Translations under genes and position numbers: made by a program | Shown here: positions 42,201 through 53,270 of the stretch, in pieces | Numbering within the stretch: position 1 is the first letter of the stretch | How the letters are laid out: each line of letters begins with the position of its first letter | The notes under the pieces: model-generated | Seen by the model: the letters and a program-made list of their open reading frames with translations, nothing else | Told to the model about the DNA's origin: nothing | Databases searched by the model: none | Origin: Bretschneidera sinensis | Taxonomy: Eukaryota; Streptophyta; Magnoliopsida; Brassicales; Akaniaceae | Length of the DNA: 64,000 nucleotides | NCBI GenBank assembly: GCA_023935145.1 | Contig: CM043698.1 | Span: 85,535,001 to 85,599,000, forward strand | Reading direction: 5' to 3'

Positions 42201-45200
42201 TTGTAGCTTGCTGGAACATCAGGGGTTTCCACAAACCCCTAAAGCACAATGGGGTGTTGCACCTCATGAAAAGCAATAGGATTGATATGATGGGAATTTT
42301 GGAGCCTAAGCTTGATAAGGATAAGCTGCTAAGAATCATGGGCAACAAGTTCAACCTTTGGAGTCAAATTAATAATTTTTCAGCTCATCCTGCTGGCAGA
42401 ATTTTAGTGCTATGGGACCCTTCTAAGGTCAGTATCTCTATAATTGAAGCCTACCCCCAAGTTATTCATTGTAATGTTTTATGTTTAATTTCCTCTTGTA
42501 AATTTGTCGTAAGCTTTGTATATGGTTTTAATTCCATTGTTGCTAGAAGACCCTTGTGGGATAATCTTTGTAACTTTAGCTTTGACAACCCAGCCCCTTG
42601 GCTTGTTCTGGGGGATTTCAACAATGTTTTTGCTGCTGATGAAAAACAAATGGGCTGCCTGTTATAGACTATGAGTTAAGGGACCCTTCATTTTGTTGTA
42701 GAGAAACTGGTTTAACAGATGTCAGTGCTACTGGGTGCTTGTTTACTTGGTCAAATAACAAAATCTGGAGTAAACTGAACAGAGTAATGGTGAATAATGT
42801 ATGGTACCATAAGGGGCTTAGAGCCCAGGCTACATTCTTTCCTGATGGATGCCTTTCTTATCACTCTCCATGCCTTGTAAACTTGCTGGAAGAAGTTAGT
42901 GGGGGCAGAAGATCCTTTAAGTTCTTTAATATGTGGACAGATCATGATAAGTTTCTTGATACTGTAAGATCACACTGGGGCAGAACCTTGGGAGGCATTA
43001 AAATGTTTAAACTGTGTAGAAACTTGAAAGCTCTCAAACCCCACTTTAAACTACTTAATGAGAAACACTTCAGCCATATTTCAGAGAGAGCTCTAGAGGC
43101 TTCACAAAAGCTGATTAGTCTCCAAAGAGAGCTCCATGATAATCCTTCTGATTTAGAGCTTCAAACTATGGTGGCTGCTCAGAAGCTGAAGCTGAGAGGA
43201 GCTTCCTATCACAGCAAGCCAAATGCAGATACCTTCTTAACAGTGATAGGGGTTCAAAATTTTTCCATGCCTTGTTAAGAAGGAAGACTAGTAAAAACCA
43301 TATAGCTGCAGTTGTCTCCTAAAATGGGTCGCAGACTGCCTCTGAAGCTGAAGTGGTACAGGAATTCCTAAAGTTCTATAAGGACCTTCTAGGATCTTCT
43401 TCCAGTTGCAAGCCCTTGACCTGGAAGTCATTAGAGAAGGTCCTTTAATCTAAGAGAGCCAAGTTGGTCTGCTGATTAAGGAAGTCACAGTGGGAGAGAT
43501 TAAGGAAGTTTGGAATATTGAGGAGGATAAGTCCCCTGGTCCAAATGGCTATTCTTCCAGATTTTTCAAGAAAGTATGGGATGTAATCAACCAAGATATC
43601 ATTGAGGCTATGCAAGAATTTTTCCAGAATGAGAGGTTACTTAAACAGTTAAACCATACCTCCCTTGCTTTGATCCCTAAATGCAAACAAGCTTCTAAAG
43701 TGGAGAATTTCAGACCTATAACCTATTGTAATGTGATATATAAGATCATCTCTAAGATCCTTGCCTCCAGATTAGGCCCCTTCCTGAACTGCATTGTCAA
43801 TCCAGCCCAGGCTACTTTCATCAAATCTAGAAGCATGGTTGAAAACATCTACCTGGTCCAGGAGTTGCTCAAGAAATACTGCAGAAAAAGGATCTCACCA
43901 AGGTGTATGATCAAGATAGACATTAGAAAAGCTTATGACATTGTTAAGTGGGAGTGTCTAAATAGTTTAATTGCTGGTCTTGGGTTTCATGAAAAATTCA
44001 GAAAATGGATCATGGAATGTGTAACTTCAACAGCCTTCTCTCTATCCATTAATGGGAGTTTGCATGGTTTCTTTGTTGGTAAAAACGACCTCAGACAAGG
44101 AGACCCCCTCTCCCCATATTTGTTTGTCATGATTGTGGAGTACTTGTCCAGACTTCTTGGGAGATTAAATGAAGAGGATGGGTTCAGATATCATCCTAAG
44201 TGTGACAAACTCAAGATCACCCACTTGGCTTTTGCTGATGACCTCATTCTCTTTGCTAGAGGGGATGCTTGGTCTGTTAGGCAGCTAATGAAATGTGTCA
44301 ACCAATTCAGTGAGTGCTTTAGGCTGCAAGCAAGCCTGTCCAAATCAAATATATTCCATGCTGGAGTCTAGGCTGCTGAGTTAATGGAAATCATAAGGAT
44401 TACTGGAATAAAGGATGGTAGCCTCTCTTTCAAATACTTGGGTGTTCCTCTGGCTTCAGCAAGATTAAATGCTGCTCACTACTCTCCCCTCATTTAAAAA
44501 ATATCTAGTTACATAAATGTCTGGGCTGGTTCTTCTTTGTCCTATGCTGGCAGAATAGAACTGATCAAATCAGTGCTTCAAGGGGTGGAATGTTTTTGGC
44601 TTGCCATCTTCCCTATCCCTGGCAACATCCTGGAGAAAATAATTAGGATGTGCAGATCATTTCTATGGAATAGTAGGAGCAATGGTATGAGGAAGGCTCT
44701 AGTTGCCTGGGCTGATTTATGCAAACCAAAAGCTGAAGGAGGTTTAGGCCTTGTAGACTTAAAAGCATGGAACAAGGCACTCCTAACCAGGGTCCTATGG
44801 AACATCCACATGAAGAAAGACTCTATGGATTCAGTGGGTTCAGCACTATTATTTGATGAACAAAACTATTTGGGATATCATGGCAATAAAGGATGACTCC
44901 CCCCTCTGGAAGAAAATTCTAGAAATCAAAAATGACTTAACTGGCCAGTCAGCTTCTACTCAGCAGGCTAGGGAAAAATTAATGGAATGGAAGGACCAGA
45001 ATGATCTGTGCATAAAGAAAGTCTACAACTCAATCAGGCTGAAAGGAAATGTTGTCAGCTGGGCTTCCTTGGTGTGGAATGGTCACTGCCCCCCTAAGCA
45101 CTCATTTATTCTTTGGTTGGCCATCAAGAACAGGCTTCTCACAAAGGATAGACTACAACTGGATGGAGAAGATAAATTCCGCCCTCTATGTAAAGAGCAT

Positions 45201-45536
45201 GATAAGTCTAGGGAGCACCTCTTCTTCTCATGCCGAATTAGTAAGGAAACCTGGGATACCATTAAAGTTTGGCTAGGTTGCAGAAGACAAATGACAACAA
45301 TTGAAAGTGCAATCAAGTGGACCCGAAAATAAGTAAGAGGATCTGGCCCCCCAGCCATAGAAAAAAGGATAGCCCTAGCTTGCAAAGTGTACAGTATATG
45401 GATGGCTAGAAATGCTAAATTATTTGAGCAAACCTCAGTTCAACCTATCAGCCTAGCCAAGAAGATCCAAATTGTAATTTATAGAATTGTGTATGCATTT
45501 TGCCCAGAGATTAGGCTTATTTTGTAAGCTTATTTT
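42197..45536 (+). pseudogene. LINE A ORF2 (endonuclease and reverse transcriptase), broken
   Basis: The ATG at 42197 overlaps the ORF1 stop as ATGA. The endonuclease shows WNIRGF, MMGILEPKLDKDKL, FVYGFN and LVLGDFNNVF, then after a frameshift near 42660 SATGCLFTWSNNKIWSKLNR and CLSYHSPCLV, where the usual SDH catalytic motif is SYH. The reverse transcriptase (43490-44371) has DKSPGPNGYSSRFFK, NFRPITYCNVIYK, LRQGDPLSPYLFV and the catalytic FADDLILFA. Then come FKYLGVPL, WADLCKPKAEGGLGL and a zf-RVT-like block HSFILWLAIKNRLLTKDRL (45100-45160). Stops at 44369, 44496 and 45330 plus the frameshifts inactivate it. No RNase H domain follows. Confidence 0.88.
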
Positions 45537-45656
45537 TGTTTTCTGTATATGCTCTCATTGTAAAGCCCCTGGGTATGCCCAGTGATTTTTTTGTACATTT
45601 TTTTATTAATACAAGTTTTATTTACTGATTAAAAGAAAAGAAGAAAGAGCTCTCAT

Positions 45657-46059
45657 ACCGGATTAGTAAGGAAACCTGGGATACCATCATAGTTTGGCTA
45701 GGTCGCAGAAGACAAATGACAACAATTGATAGTACAATCAAGTGGACCCGAAAGGACGTAAGAGGATCTTACCCCCCAGCCATAGCAAAAAGGATAGCCC
45801 TAGCTTGCACAGTGTACAGTATATGGATGGCTAGAAATGCTAAATTATTTGAGCAAACCTCAGTTAAACCTATCAGCCTAGCCAAGAAGATCCAGACTGT
45901 AATTTATAAAATTGTGTATGCATTTTGCCCAGAGATTAGGCTTCTTTTGTAAGCTTATTTTTGTTTGCTATAAATGCTCTCATTGTAAATCCCTTGAGCA
46001 TGCTCAGTGATTTTTTGTACATTTTTAATTAATACAAGTTTTATTTATTGATAAAAAAA
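45657..46059 (+). mobile_element. LINE A': 5'-truncated LINE 3' end
   Basis: About 400 bases nearly repeat the end of LINE A (from 45231: TTAGTAAGGAAACCTGGGAT) down to the TTAATACAAGTTTTATTTA tail and an A-run. Its frame 45716-45952 is the C-terminus of ORF2 without the stop seen in LINE A at that place. Weak flanking match: ACATTTAGAA at 40271 and ACATTTAAAA at 46060. Confidence 0.85.
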
Positions 46060-46069
46060 ACATTTAAAA

Positions 46070-46489
46070 TTTTGTTTTTAAAAAAAGATCAGGTGATAAC
46101 ACGTGGAGGTGGATGACCCTCTAACTCGCATTGGATAGGTTTGGGCAAAAAAAATTGCATCCAATTATTGGGTTATAATTGAAACGGATGGTTAAATCGT
46201 AAGTAAAGGCAGATGGAAGAACTTTAACATCTCATATAACTCATTGACAGTTTTTGAGTTGAACACCTATCTAACTATGAGCTGATTCCATGTAACATTA
46301 TTAGTTTATGCTTAAATTTTCCGACAAAGTAATTTAAATTTGAGCCGGCAAAAACTTGTTTGTGGCCCAAACCGAAAATATATATTCTGCTAAAGGACGA
46401 CAACAAGGGTAGTTTAGTAAATGGATAATACTCTCTGGGACTCACTAGTTTTTTTTTTTTTTTTTCGTGTGCCATTAAAGAAAAACCTA
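46070..46489. other. intergenic, upstream of the rhomboid gene
   Basis: No coding similarity. It holds a T-run (46450-46467) and AT-rich sequence that probably includes the promoter; I could not choose a convincing TATA box. Confidence 0.4.
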
Positions 46490-46956
46490 GAAAATCTGTT
46501 AAGGCAACGAAGAAGTCGAGTCGATTTGGAACCACAGTTGAGAAAGTAAGCTTTCATCGTTTCTCTCTAAAAACCTAAATTAATCTGATTTATTGATCTA
46601 AAAACCCTAATCTCTTTCACTTTCTCATTTTCTCATGCTTGAAGTTTCGTTTGCGCTTCATTAATTTGCTTCCCTTATCACGAGATTAGAGAATATTTTT
46701 GATTGATTCTAGAGAATCCCACTTTATCTAGGGGTTTTTGAATCTGGGTTTCTGGTTTTGCTCATGTATTTAAGGAATCTGTAGGGATTTTTTATCCTTC
46801 CATTTTGATCTTTGAAGAAGCGATGTGTATTAAATGTGGTATTACAAAGTAGTAGTGTTGATGGATTCATGGTATTTGTGAAATTTTTGTTTAAGGTTCT
46901 TGCAACTTAGATTGAAGCATTCATTTTAAAGAGGAGAGTTGAAGAGGTTGTTATAG
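46490..46956 (+). other. 5' UTR with a likely intron, rhomboid gene
   Basis: A leader beginning near 46490 meets a donor-like GAAAG|GTAAGC-type site (GAGAAAGTAAGC near 46538-46549). An acceptor TTCTTGCAACTTAG near 46910 precedes the exon that carries the ATG at 46957. The T-rich, stop-filled stretch between fits a 5'-UTR intron of about 365 bases. This is inferred from sequence alone. Confidence 0.45.
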
Positions 46957-47769
46957 ATGGGGAGGCCATTGTTTTATGAGATCTTTGAAAAATCGGCTAC
47001 GAGTTGTATTATAGGAATATGTAGTGCAATATGGTTTTTTATACAGAGGAAAAATATTGGGTATTCTCATGTGGGTCTAAGTTATGAAACTGCTATTGAA
47101 GGGCACCATTGGAGGATAATTACTTCTGCTTTTTCGCAAGTAAGTGTCTTGCATCTTGTGTTCAATATGAGTGCACTTTGGAGTCTTGGCGTTGTCGAGC
47201 AATTGGGGGACAGTGATCTTGGTGTGGCATATTATCTTCAGTACACTCTTGTCTTGGTTGTATTATCAGGAGTGTTCGTTTTGGGGATGTACCATTTATT
47301 GATACATAAATTTAAGCTCGACTATTTTCAGAGAGTGACAGCTGTTGGGTACTCTTGCGTTGTATTTGGATGATGGATGGCGATTCTATCTGTGAAGCAA
47401 CCGTCGTCGAAGTTGGATCCTTTTGGGTTTCTTTCACTTCCTATCAGTTTTGCACCTTTTGAGTCACTCATTTTTACTTCAATTATTGTTCCACCAGCGA
47501 GTTTTCTTGGGCATTTATCAGGAATCATTGTTGGTTATTCTATAGCATTGGGTCTGATTCATGGGATGAATAATTTCTGGGCGGCTACTATGTTGGGATG
47601 GATTGTGCTGGTGTTTGTGTTCAGTTTGAAGCGGTCTGGTGCATATGATTTCAATTTTCTTGAGATTGAATCTGTTACTGATCTTCCCTTGCCTTCTGTT
47701 CGGTTTCTTGGAAACGGCCGAACCTTGCAGATGAGTGCAAGTCCAGTTGAAGGTGTAGAACTTGTCTAA
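46957..47769 (+). CDS. RBL13: RHOMBOID-like protein 13-type intramembrane protease, with one in-frame TGA
   Basis: Rhomboids are multi-pass membrane serine proteases that cut other proteins within or near the membrane. One exon encodes 269 residues if the stop is ignored. Visible features are an N-terminal hydrophobic helix ([13 protein letters not shown]), the loop WR motif in [21 protein letters not shown], the catalytic GYSCVVFG (Ser about residue 133), further hydrophobic helices, and the catalytic His in [12 protein letters not shown] (about residue 185). The C-terminal tail is polar. The motif order and length fit the plant RBL13 group; the symbol is given on that resemblance. Immediately after GYSCVVFG is a TGA (47371-47373) followed by in-frame WMAILSV. 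It looks like a 3-base insertion in GGATGATGGATGG. This may be a real loss of function, an allele, or an error. Confidence 0.8.
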
Positions 47770-49160
47770 CTTCTGGTCATGATCTTGACTTGACTCAGGA
47801 GGCATCCTATTGATGATACTGGATGATTTTGCTCTGCAAAGCTAGAAAGTTACACTTGAAACTGTTAGGATATTCTGGTAATCAACCTGTTCCAGTTTTG
47901 CCAGGCCACTCACTGCTTTGCTCATTCAAATTTCCAGCTGCAGTTTTTCAGACACATTAGAATGGTGTCTGTGTGTGGTTTTGAGGTCACAGGTCATATT
48001 TACTCACTCATGCTTCATTTATTGTATTGGATGGATATGTTTTTTATTCCTTTAATGATCTTGGTTCAGATTATTTGAGCAGTGACTACACTGTTCTATG
48101 GTTCAACGAAAGGATTAAAAAGAAATGAATTTGTTCACAATTCTAAATGTATAATTATAATGGAGCTATGTGATTATCGAACAAGCTTGAAGAATTTTCA
48201 ATTTTTTGTGTTTTAACTTCATTCAATCTGGAGTTGGGTTATTGTTGAAGCATGGTTACTGTGCCAGTGATTTTTGAGATCTGTTTAAGTACTACTACAT
48301 AATTTTTGAGATCTGTTTAAGTATTACTACATATATAATCTTGTTTATATGATACCTTCTGAATGATTTTGAATTTACTGAATCAATTATGTTGCAGTTT
48401 CATCATCTCAATTCCTTTATAAAAAAAATGTTTCAGATGGCCTTCTCGAAGTTGTTTTGTGTCCTTGGTTGACTTTCTTGACTATTGGTGACTGTTTTTG
48501 TTTATTGGAGAAAATACATGAAACGTGAAAAGTTTTTTTAGAAGTTCTTCTGAATAATGGTCTGGCATCTGTATTAGTTTAGGATGAGTTGTATCTGAAA
48601 TCTGTGTTGGATGAGATTTTTTCCTTCTAATATATTATTTCGGAAGCCTTAGCAGGCTAAGATATGAGTTGTCGGAGGTTTTAGGACTTCAGGTGTGAAA
48701 TAAGTGTATTTTGCTTTTCAAAAAAATAAAAAAGATGTGATGTTTTATATAGCAGTTGGTGAGTGTTATGCTAGTTATTATTATAAGAAGTAATTTTTAA
48801 TGGACTTTGAGTTATCAGTGACTTGAATATTTTTAAGTTTGTTGTCTGCTAGTGGAGCTTCTCATCAAGAACAATGCCAGTAATGTTGCATCTTTCTCGT
48901 GTGCTGGTTATTGTCTTCTTGTTTGGTTGGAGTATGAAATGGGAAATGATATAACTAGTAAGTTATTAGTGGACTCTTGTGTGAAAAACTTGTGCAAAAT
49001 ACTTGTACGTATAATAGTGGTCTTCATATATATATATATATATAAAAGACATGTATATACTATTGGGATTTTGGTTCAAATCCTCACAAGGAAGGGTTGC
49101 TTATGTGTCATTTTTTAGTCATGGCTGCTAATAGCAATCAATTCAGTTTTTAGTGTTTTT
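47770..49160. other. 3' UTR and intergenic DNA
   Basis: The first few hundred bases after the rhomboid stop are presumably its 3' UTR. Beyond that there is a 32-bp direct duplication (48271-48333, TTTTTGAGATCTGTTTAAGT) and an AT microsatellite (49026-49044). The 88-residue frame at 48852 has no recognisable similarity. No gene is supported. Confidence 0.5.
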
Positions 49161-50782
49161 TTGGATTTGATAATCATGATTCCTTTACAGTCCTTGGAAA
49201 ATCGTTTCAATCTAAATCAGTTGTCCTATTACAAACGTTTCCTATGGATGGAGCAGAAATCTTATGACTTTGTTATTGAAGGAAGATGGGATACTCAGTT
49301 GAAGATCACTGAAAATGGCCTCAGTAAAAGAATCTCAATTTTCTTGGAAAAACATGATGTTAAATGGTTTCTAGATGCGTGGTATGATTTTTTGTTCGTA
49401 AAGGTTGGCAATCCATGGTCTCGAAGCATTAGAAGAGAAGGCAAATCTTTAGTACTGGGGTTGCATAGAAATAAACATGAAAGGTTCCTCTCTTTCACTA
49501 GATTTCTCAAAATGGGTCTCGGGTTGTGATTTTTCCAAAAAGTGTTTAGTTGGGGGGTGGTGGAAAATCTACAAGGCCTTTAAAGACTTAGCAACTTCCA
49601 TCTTGCCAGAGAAAGATATTTTACAGCCTTCTATTAACCTAGAGAAAAATTTTAATTGTTAGATTTCTTCAGATTTGGTGGTGAGACTCTAGGTTTATCT
49701 CTCAAAGGTAATTGTCCTCACTGTGGCTTCTCTCTAGGTGGGTATTTTCAAATGGATCCTTAGTTCAACAACTTTAGTAATGCAGGGCAGTCATGGCAAG
49801 TGGTGGCTGTGAGGGAAAAAGAGGCGTCTGGTTGCACACGCCCTCTTTCTGATGCTGGAGATAAGGCAGAAGGGTGTAGTGGAATCCAGCTGGCCTGCTC
49901 TAAGCTTGTCCAATTTAAGCCAAGAAGTTGGTCTCAATAAGGGTATGAAGGCCTCCAAAAAGCCTGTGGGTTTCTTGAAGGTGATCAGAAAGAATGAGCT
50001 TGAGACGGGCTTGCTGAGAAAGCCGTTTTCGAAAGGAAAAAAAGCCCAAAACTCCCCATTTCTCCTTTCCTTTTGGTTTTGACAGATTCGGGTCCTCTTG
50101 GAGTTAGGTTGAAACTTGTTTTGGCCAAACACCAGGTACCAGCCTGTGAAACTTGATCAGGCGATGTGCTGTCGGCGAGTGCCGGGGTGGTTCAGTTGGA
50201 TTTTATGCCGATGACCATATTTTCTTCGTTATCTGAGCCTTTTCGAATATTTTGTCAGGCCAGGGGCTTCAAATTGAGCTGGTTTCACCTAGGTTGGTGT
50301 CGCTCAGCCTTGGCGACCTATTCTGCTTGGTTTTAGTCAATAATAGTCTTAATTCTGTCTCGAATTCTAGCAAAAATTTTCTAGATCTTTTAGTTCATGA
50401 ATTGGGTGGGTTTCCTTTGTCCGCTACTTTTGGGTCAGCGGGTTCTAAGAAGGAAGCTGTGGAGAGTTTTCTTCTAGCTAGTATTATGGACTTTTTGAGT
50501 GTTGATGAGGCTGGTGATGACTTGATTTCTGATCCAAATGTTCTTGTTTCTCTTGATTTGGGGTTTGTGATTAGAGGAGAGGATGAGAGGGAGATTGTGG
50601 CTTCTCTAGGTAACTTTGAGGCTCTGGGTTTGAGAGAAGTTTTGTCTGATGGTTTAGTAGGAAATGAAGGTGATGGGATCGTTGATGATAGATTGGGTCT
50701 TGTGGTAAGTGTTGATCAGCAAGATCAATGGTTAGTTAATGAGGAGGATGATGTTGAAGAGGTAAATTTGCTTGCCTCGTAG
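49161..50782 (+). pseudogene. LINE B ORF1 remnant
   Basis: Broken frames carry SYDFVIEGRWDTQLKITEN and KHDVKWFLDAWYDFL. This resembles the N-terminal module that precedes DUF4283-type sequences in some plant L1 ORF1s; the fit is by eye. Downstream, 50252-50782 encodes 176 residues rich in Ser, Asp and Leu, without a recognised domain, in the position of the ORF1 C-terminus. Confidence 0.5.
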
Positions 50783-51013
50783 TGGGTCTTGAATTGGGTT
50801 AAGAAGTTGCTCAAGATGGTGGTGGTTTCCATTGTTGGAGTGTAAGAATAGAGAGGATTAGATTGGAAGAAGGTAAATCCAAAAATAGGAAGCTCTTTGT
50901 GAACAAAAAAAAATAAAAAAAGGTGAGGTCAACAGAGAATTAAAAAGATTGGAGTTTGATGTCAATTATGAGAAAGGTAGGGCTATTAGGGACTTAGGGG
51001 CAGGAGAGAAGAG

Positions 51014-51133
51014 GTGAGGTTTAGTCAATCAATGAAGATGAAAATCATTAGTTGGAATGTGAGGGGCTTGAATGATTTGAATAAAAGGGCCTTGGTGAAG
51101 CATTTCCTTAGAGATTGGAAAGGGGACGTAGTA
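51014..51133 (+). pseudogene. LINE B ORF2 start (endonuclease N-terminus)
   Basis: MKIISWNVRGLNDLNKRALV, then FLRDWKGDVV, is the classic start of a plant L1 endonuclease, which nicks target DNA. The frame ends abruptly at the inversion boundary. What should follow (ETK...) is found on the other strand ending near 53270. Confidence 0.8.
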
Positions 51134-53270
51134 TCTCCAACATTTTATAAGCCATCTCCCACAAAACTCTTGCCAAAGAACACTCTAATAAAAGATGAAA
51201 CACGGACTCGGCGCAAGCTTTGCAAATGAAACAATGATTCATCAAAACCTTTCCTCTTTTTTGTAAATTGTCTAATGTGAGAATTTTTCCCCAAGTAGCT
51301 TCCCAAGCAAAGAAACTCACTTTATTTGGGGGCCTGGAACACTAAATAGCTTTCCATGGGAAGTTGAGAGAACCATCCAAAGGGGTCTCGACCCAAAGAA
51401 ACTTATAGAAAGATTTCACCTCAAACATTGTACTCGGATTATCCTTCCATTTAATCTCATCCTCATTAGATAAATTCATTCTATAACTATACAAGATTTC
51501 CAAAAAAGTATGCACCCTCTCGATCTCCCAATCATGGACATTTCGAATAAAAGGTACATCCCACGAAATAGAACCATTAAACTCATTGATACACGAAGAG
51601 ATAAGAGTTTCTTTATCCCTCACTAATGCAAAAATCTCTAGAAATCGGTCTTTAAGAGGCCTAATCCCAAACCAGAAATAAAGCCACAATCAAGTCCTAC
51701 CATCACCTATCGATATAGAAAGGCAAGACACAAATCCTCTGATCCATTTTGAATCCATTTTTCACACCATGAGCCCCTCTTCCTTTTTTAGACATTCACC
51801 CACAAGGTTCCGATTCAAACTTAGCTTCCATTACCTTCCTCCAAAAGTGATTCCTCTCCACAAGAATCTCCATAGCCACTTCCCAAGGAGAGCTTTATTG
51901 AACAACGTAAGGGATTTTAAGCCAAGCCTCTTTTTTTTTCCAATGGTTGTTTAATCACACCTCACCTCACCAAGTGAAATTTGAACTCATCCCTTGAGTT
52001 GCCCAAAGGAATCTCCTTTGAATATTTTCCAACCTCTTAGCCACCACACTCGATCCAATTTGCCCCCTATTATCAATATTATAGAAATTCAATCCATCCA
52101 AAAGCGGTCTGCTAGCACAAGTCTCCTTATATAGAGACTTACAAAAAGTACAAATAGCCTCCTTCATACTTGCCCCTCCTCAAAAGCAGACCCATCAACC
52201 TTAATAGAGCCAATAAAATTGTGCCTCTTATAGTCGTTCGCCATCCAATGAAAGAATTTGGTGTTCCTATCACCTTCCTTGAGCCAAATTTCTCTAGATT
52301 TTTGCCTCTATGAAATTTCTTCCATAGTGATGAGCTTAGACAATTCCTTTTTAACCCACACTCGTCGCTCATCTTCCTCCCTCGATAGACCCGAAAGAAC
52401 CTCTTTCTCGTCAAGACTGCTCACCACCTATCAACGCATTAATAATGGAGTTAACATTCCTAGGCGACTCCTTATTCCATTTTTTCAACTCCAAATTTAG
52501 AGACTTCAATTTTGAGGCCACCACGAAACTAGCAAAGCCCCTCGCAAAAGCTACTTGCCCACCAACCTTTAACAAGATCCTAAAAATCATCCACCTTAAG
52601 CCACATATTCTCAAAATGAAAAAGAGTCGGACCCCAATGCAAACTCCCCAGTTCAGGCACAATAAGATGATGATTCGAAGTGGGTTGAGGCAAAAGCTTT
52701 TGAATCAAACTAGGAAAGAGAGCTTCCCAACACCCAGTCACAAGAAAGCAATCAATCCCAAAGAACGAGGGGATTTCCCTGAAGCTCGACAAAGTGAAAA
52801 ACCCTCCAGACAAAGGCAAATCAATCAAATAAACCCCTAACAAAAGCCAAAAACTCTCTCATAGAACTATCATCATACAAACTCCTCGCCCTCATGAGGA
52901 TAAAGGACAATATTGAAATCCCCTACCACAACCCAAGGAAGATCCCACCGACTTATAACCTTCACAAGCTCCCCCCAAAAAAGACTCATTTACTATTAGC
53001 TACCAAGCCTTAAACTCCTGTCATGACCCACCCGTTATCCGAAGAAACACACAAGATATCGAAAAGAACACACAAGATATCGAAAAGAGCCCCACATGAA
53101 AGTCAATCAAATCCAACACCTTATTCCACATAACCACGACGCTACCTGAAGCATCGATTGTCAATAAAGCTTTCCACCCAGAAGACCTAATACCCCAATA
53201 GCTTTTAATCACCATGTCATCAATTAACTCCATTTTAGTCTCTTGTTGAGCATTTTTCGTCTCCGTGAGA
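51134..53270 (-). pseudogene. LINE B inverted ORF2 segment, reverse transcriptase core deleted
   Basis: Read on the minus strand from 53270: QETKMELIDDMVIKSYWG and SSGWKALLTIDASGSVVVMW (endonuclease), LIDLPLSGGFFTLSS, LHWGPTLFHFENMWLKVDDF (52580 end), and the linker WNKESPRNVNSIINAL. Next come WLKEGDRNTKFFH-like sequence across a frame break and CKSLYKETCASRPLLDGLNF. Near 52070 this is joined directly to SSVVAKRLENIQRRFLW, which normally follows the reverse transcriptase, so the catalytic core is gone. Then FYKFLWVETP and a zf-RVT-like block FFAWEATWGKILTLDNLQKR with CFICKACAESVFHLLLEC (51315-51190). Confidence 0.78.

Larger units (their letters stand above)
40296..45641 (+). mobile_element. 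LINE A: near full-length L1-type non-LTR retrotransposon
   Basis: A 5.35-kb element with ORF1, overlapping ORF2 (endonuclease, reverse transcriptase, zf-RVT-type C-terminus), a short 3' UTR and an A-rich tail. The direct repeat AGAAAGAGCTCTCAT occurs at 40281-40295 and 45642-45656, a plausible 15-bp target duplication. Stops and frameshifts in both ORFs show it is inactive, but it is the best preserved LINE here. Confidence 0.88.

Noticed and set aside
48852..49118. 88-residue frame downstream of the rhomboid gene
   Set aside because: It crosses an AT microsatellite and shows no domain or gene-like context.
50252..50782. Independent 176-residue host gene
   Set aside because: It sits between LINE ORF1-like sequence and a LINE ORF2 start, has a biased composition, and fits the variable ORF1 C-terminus better.
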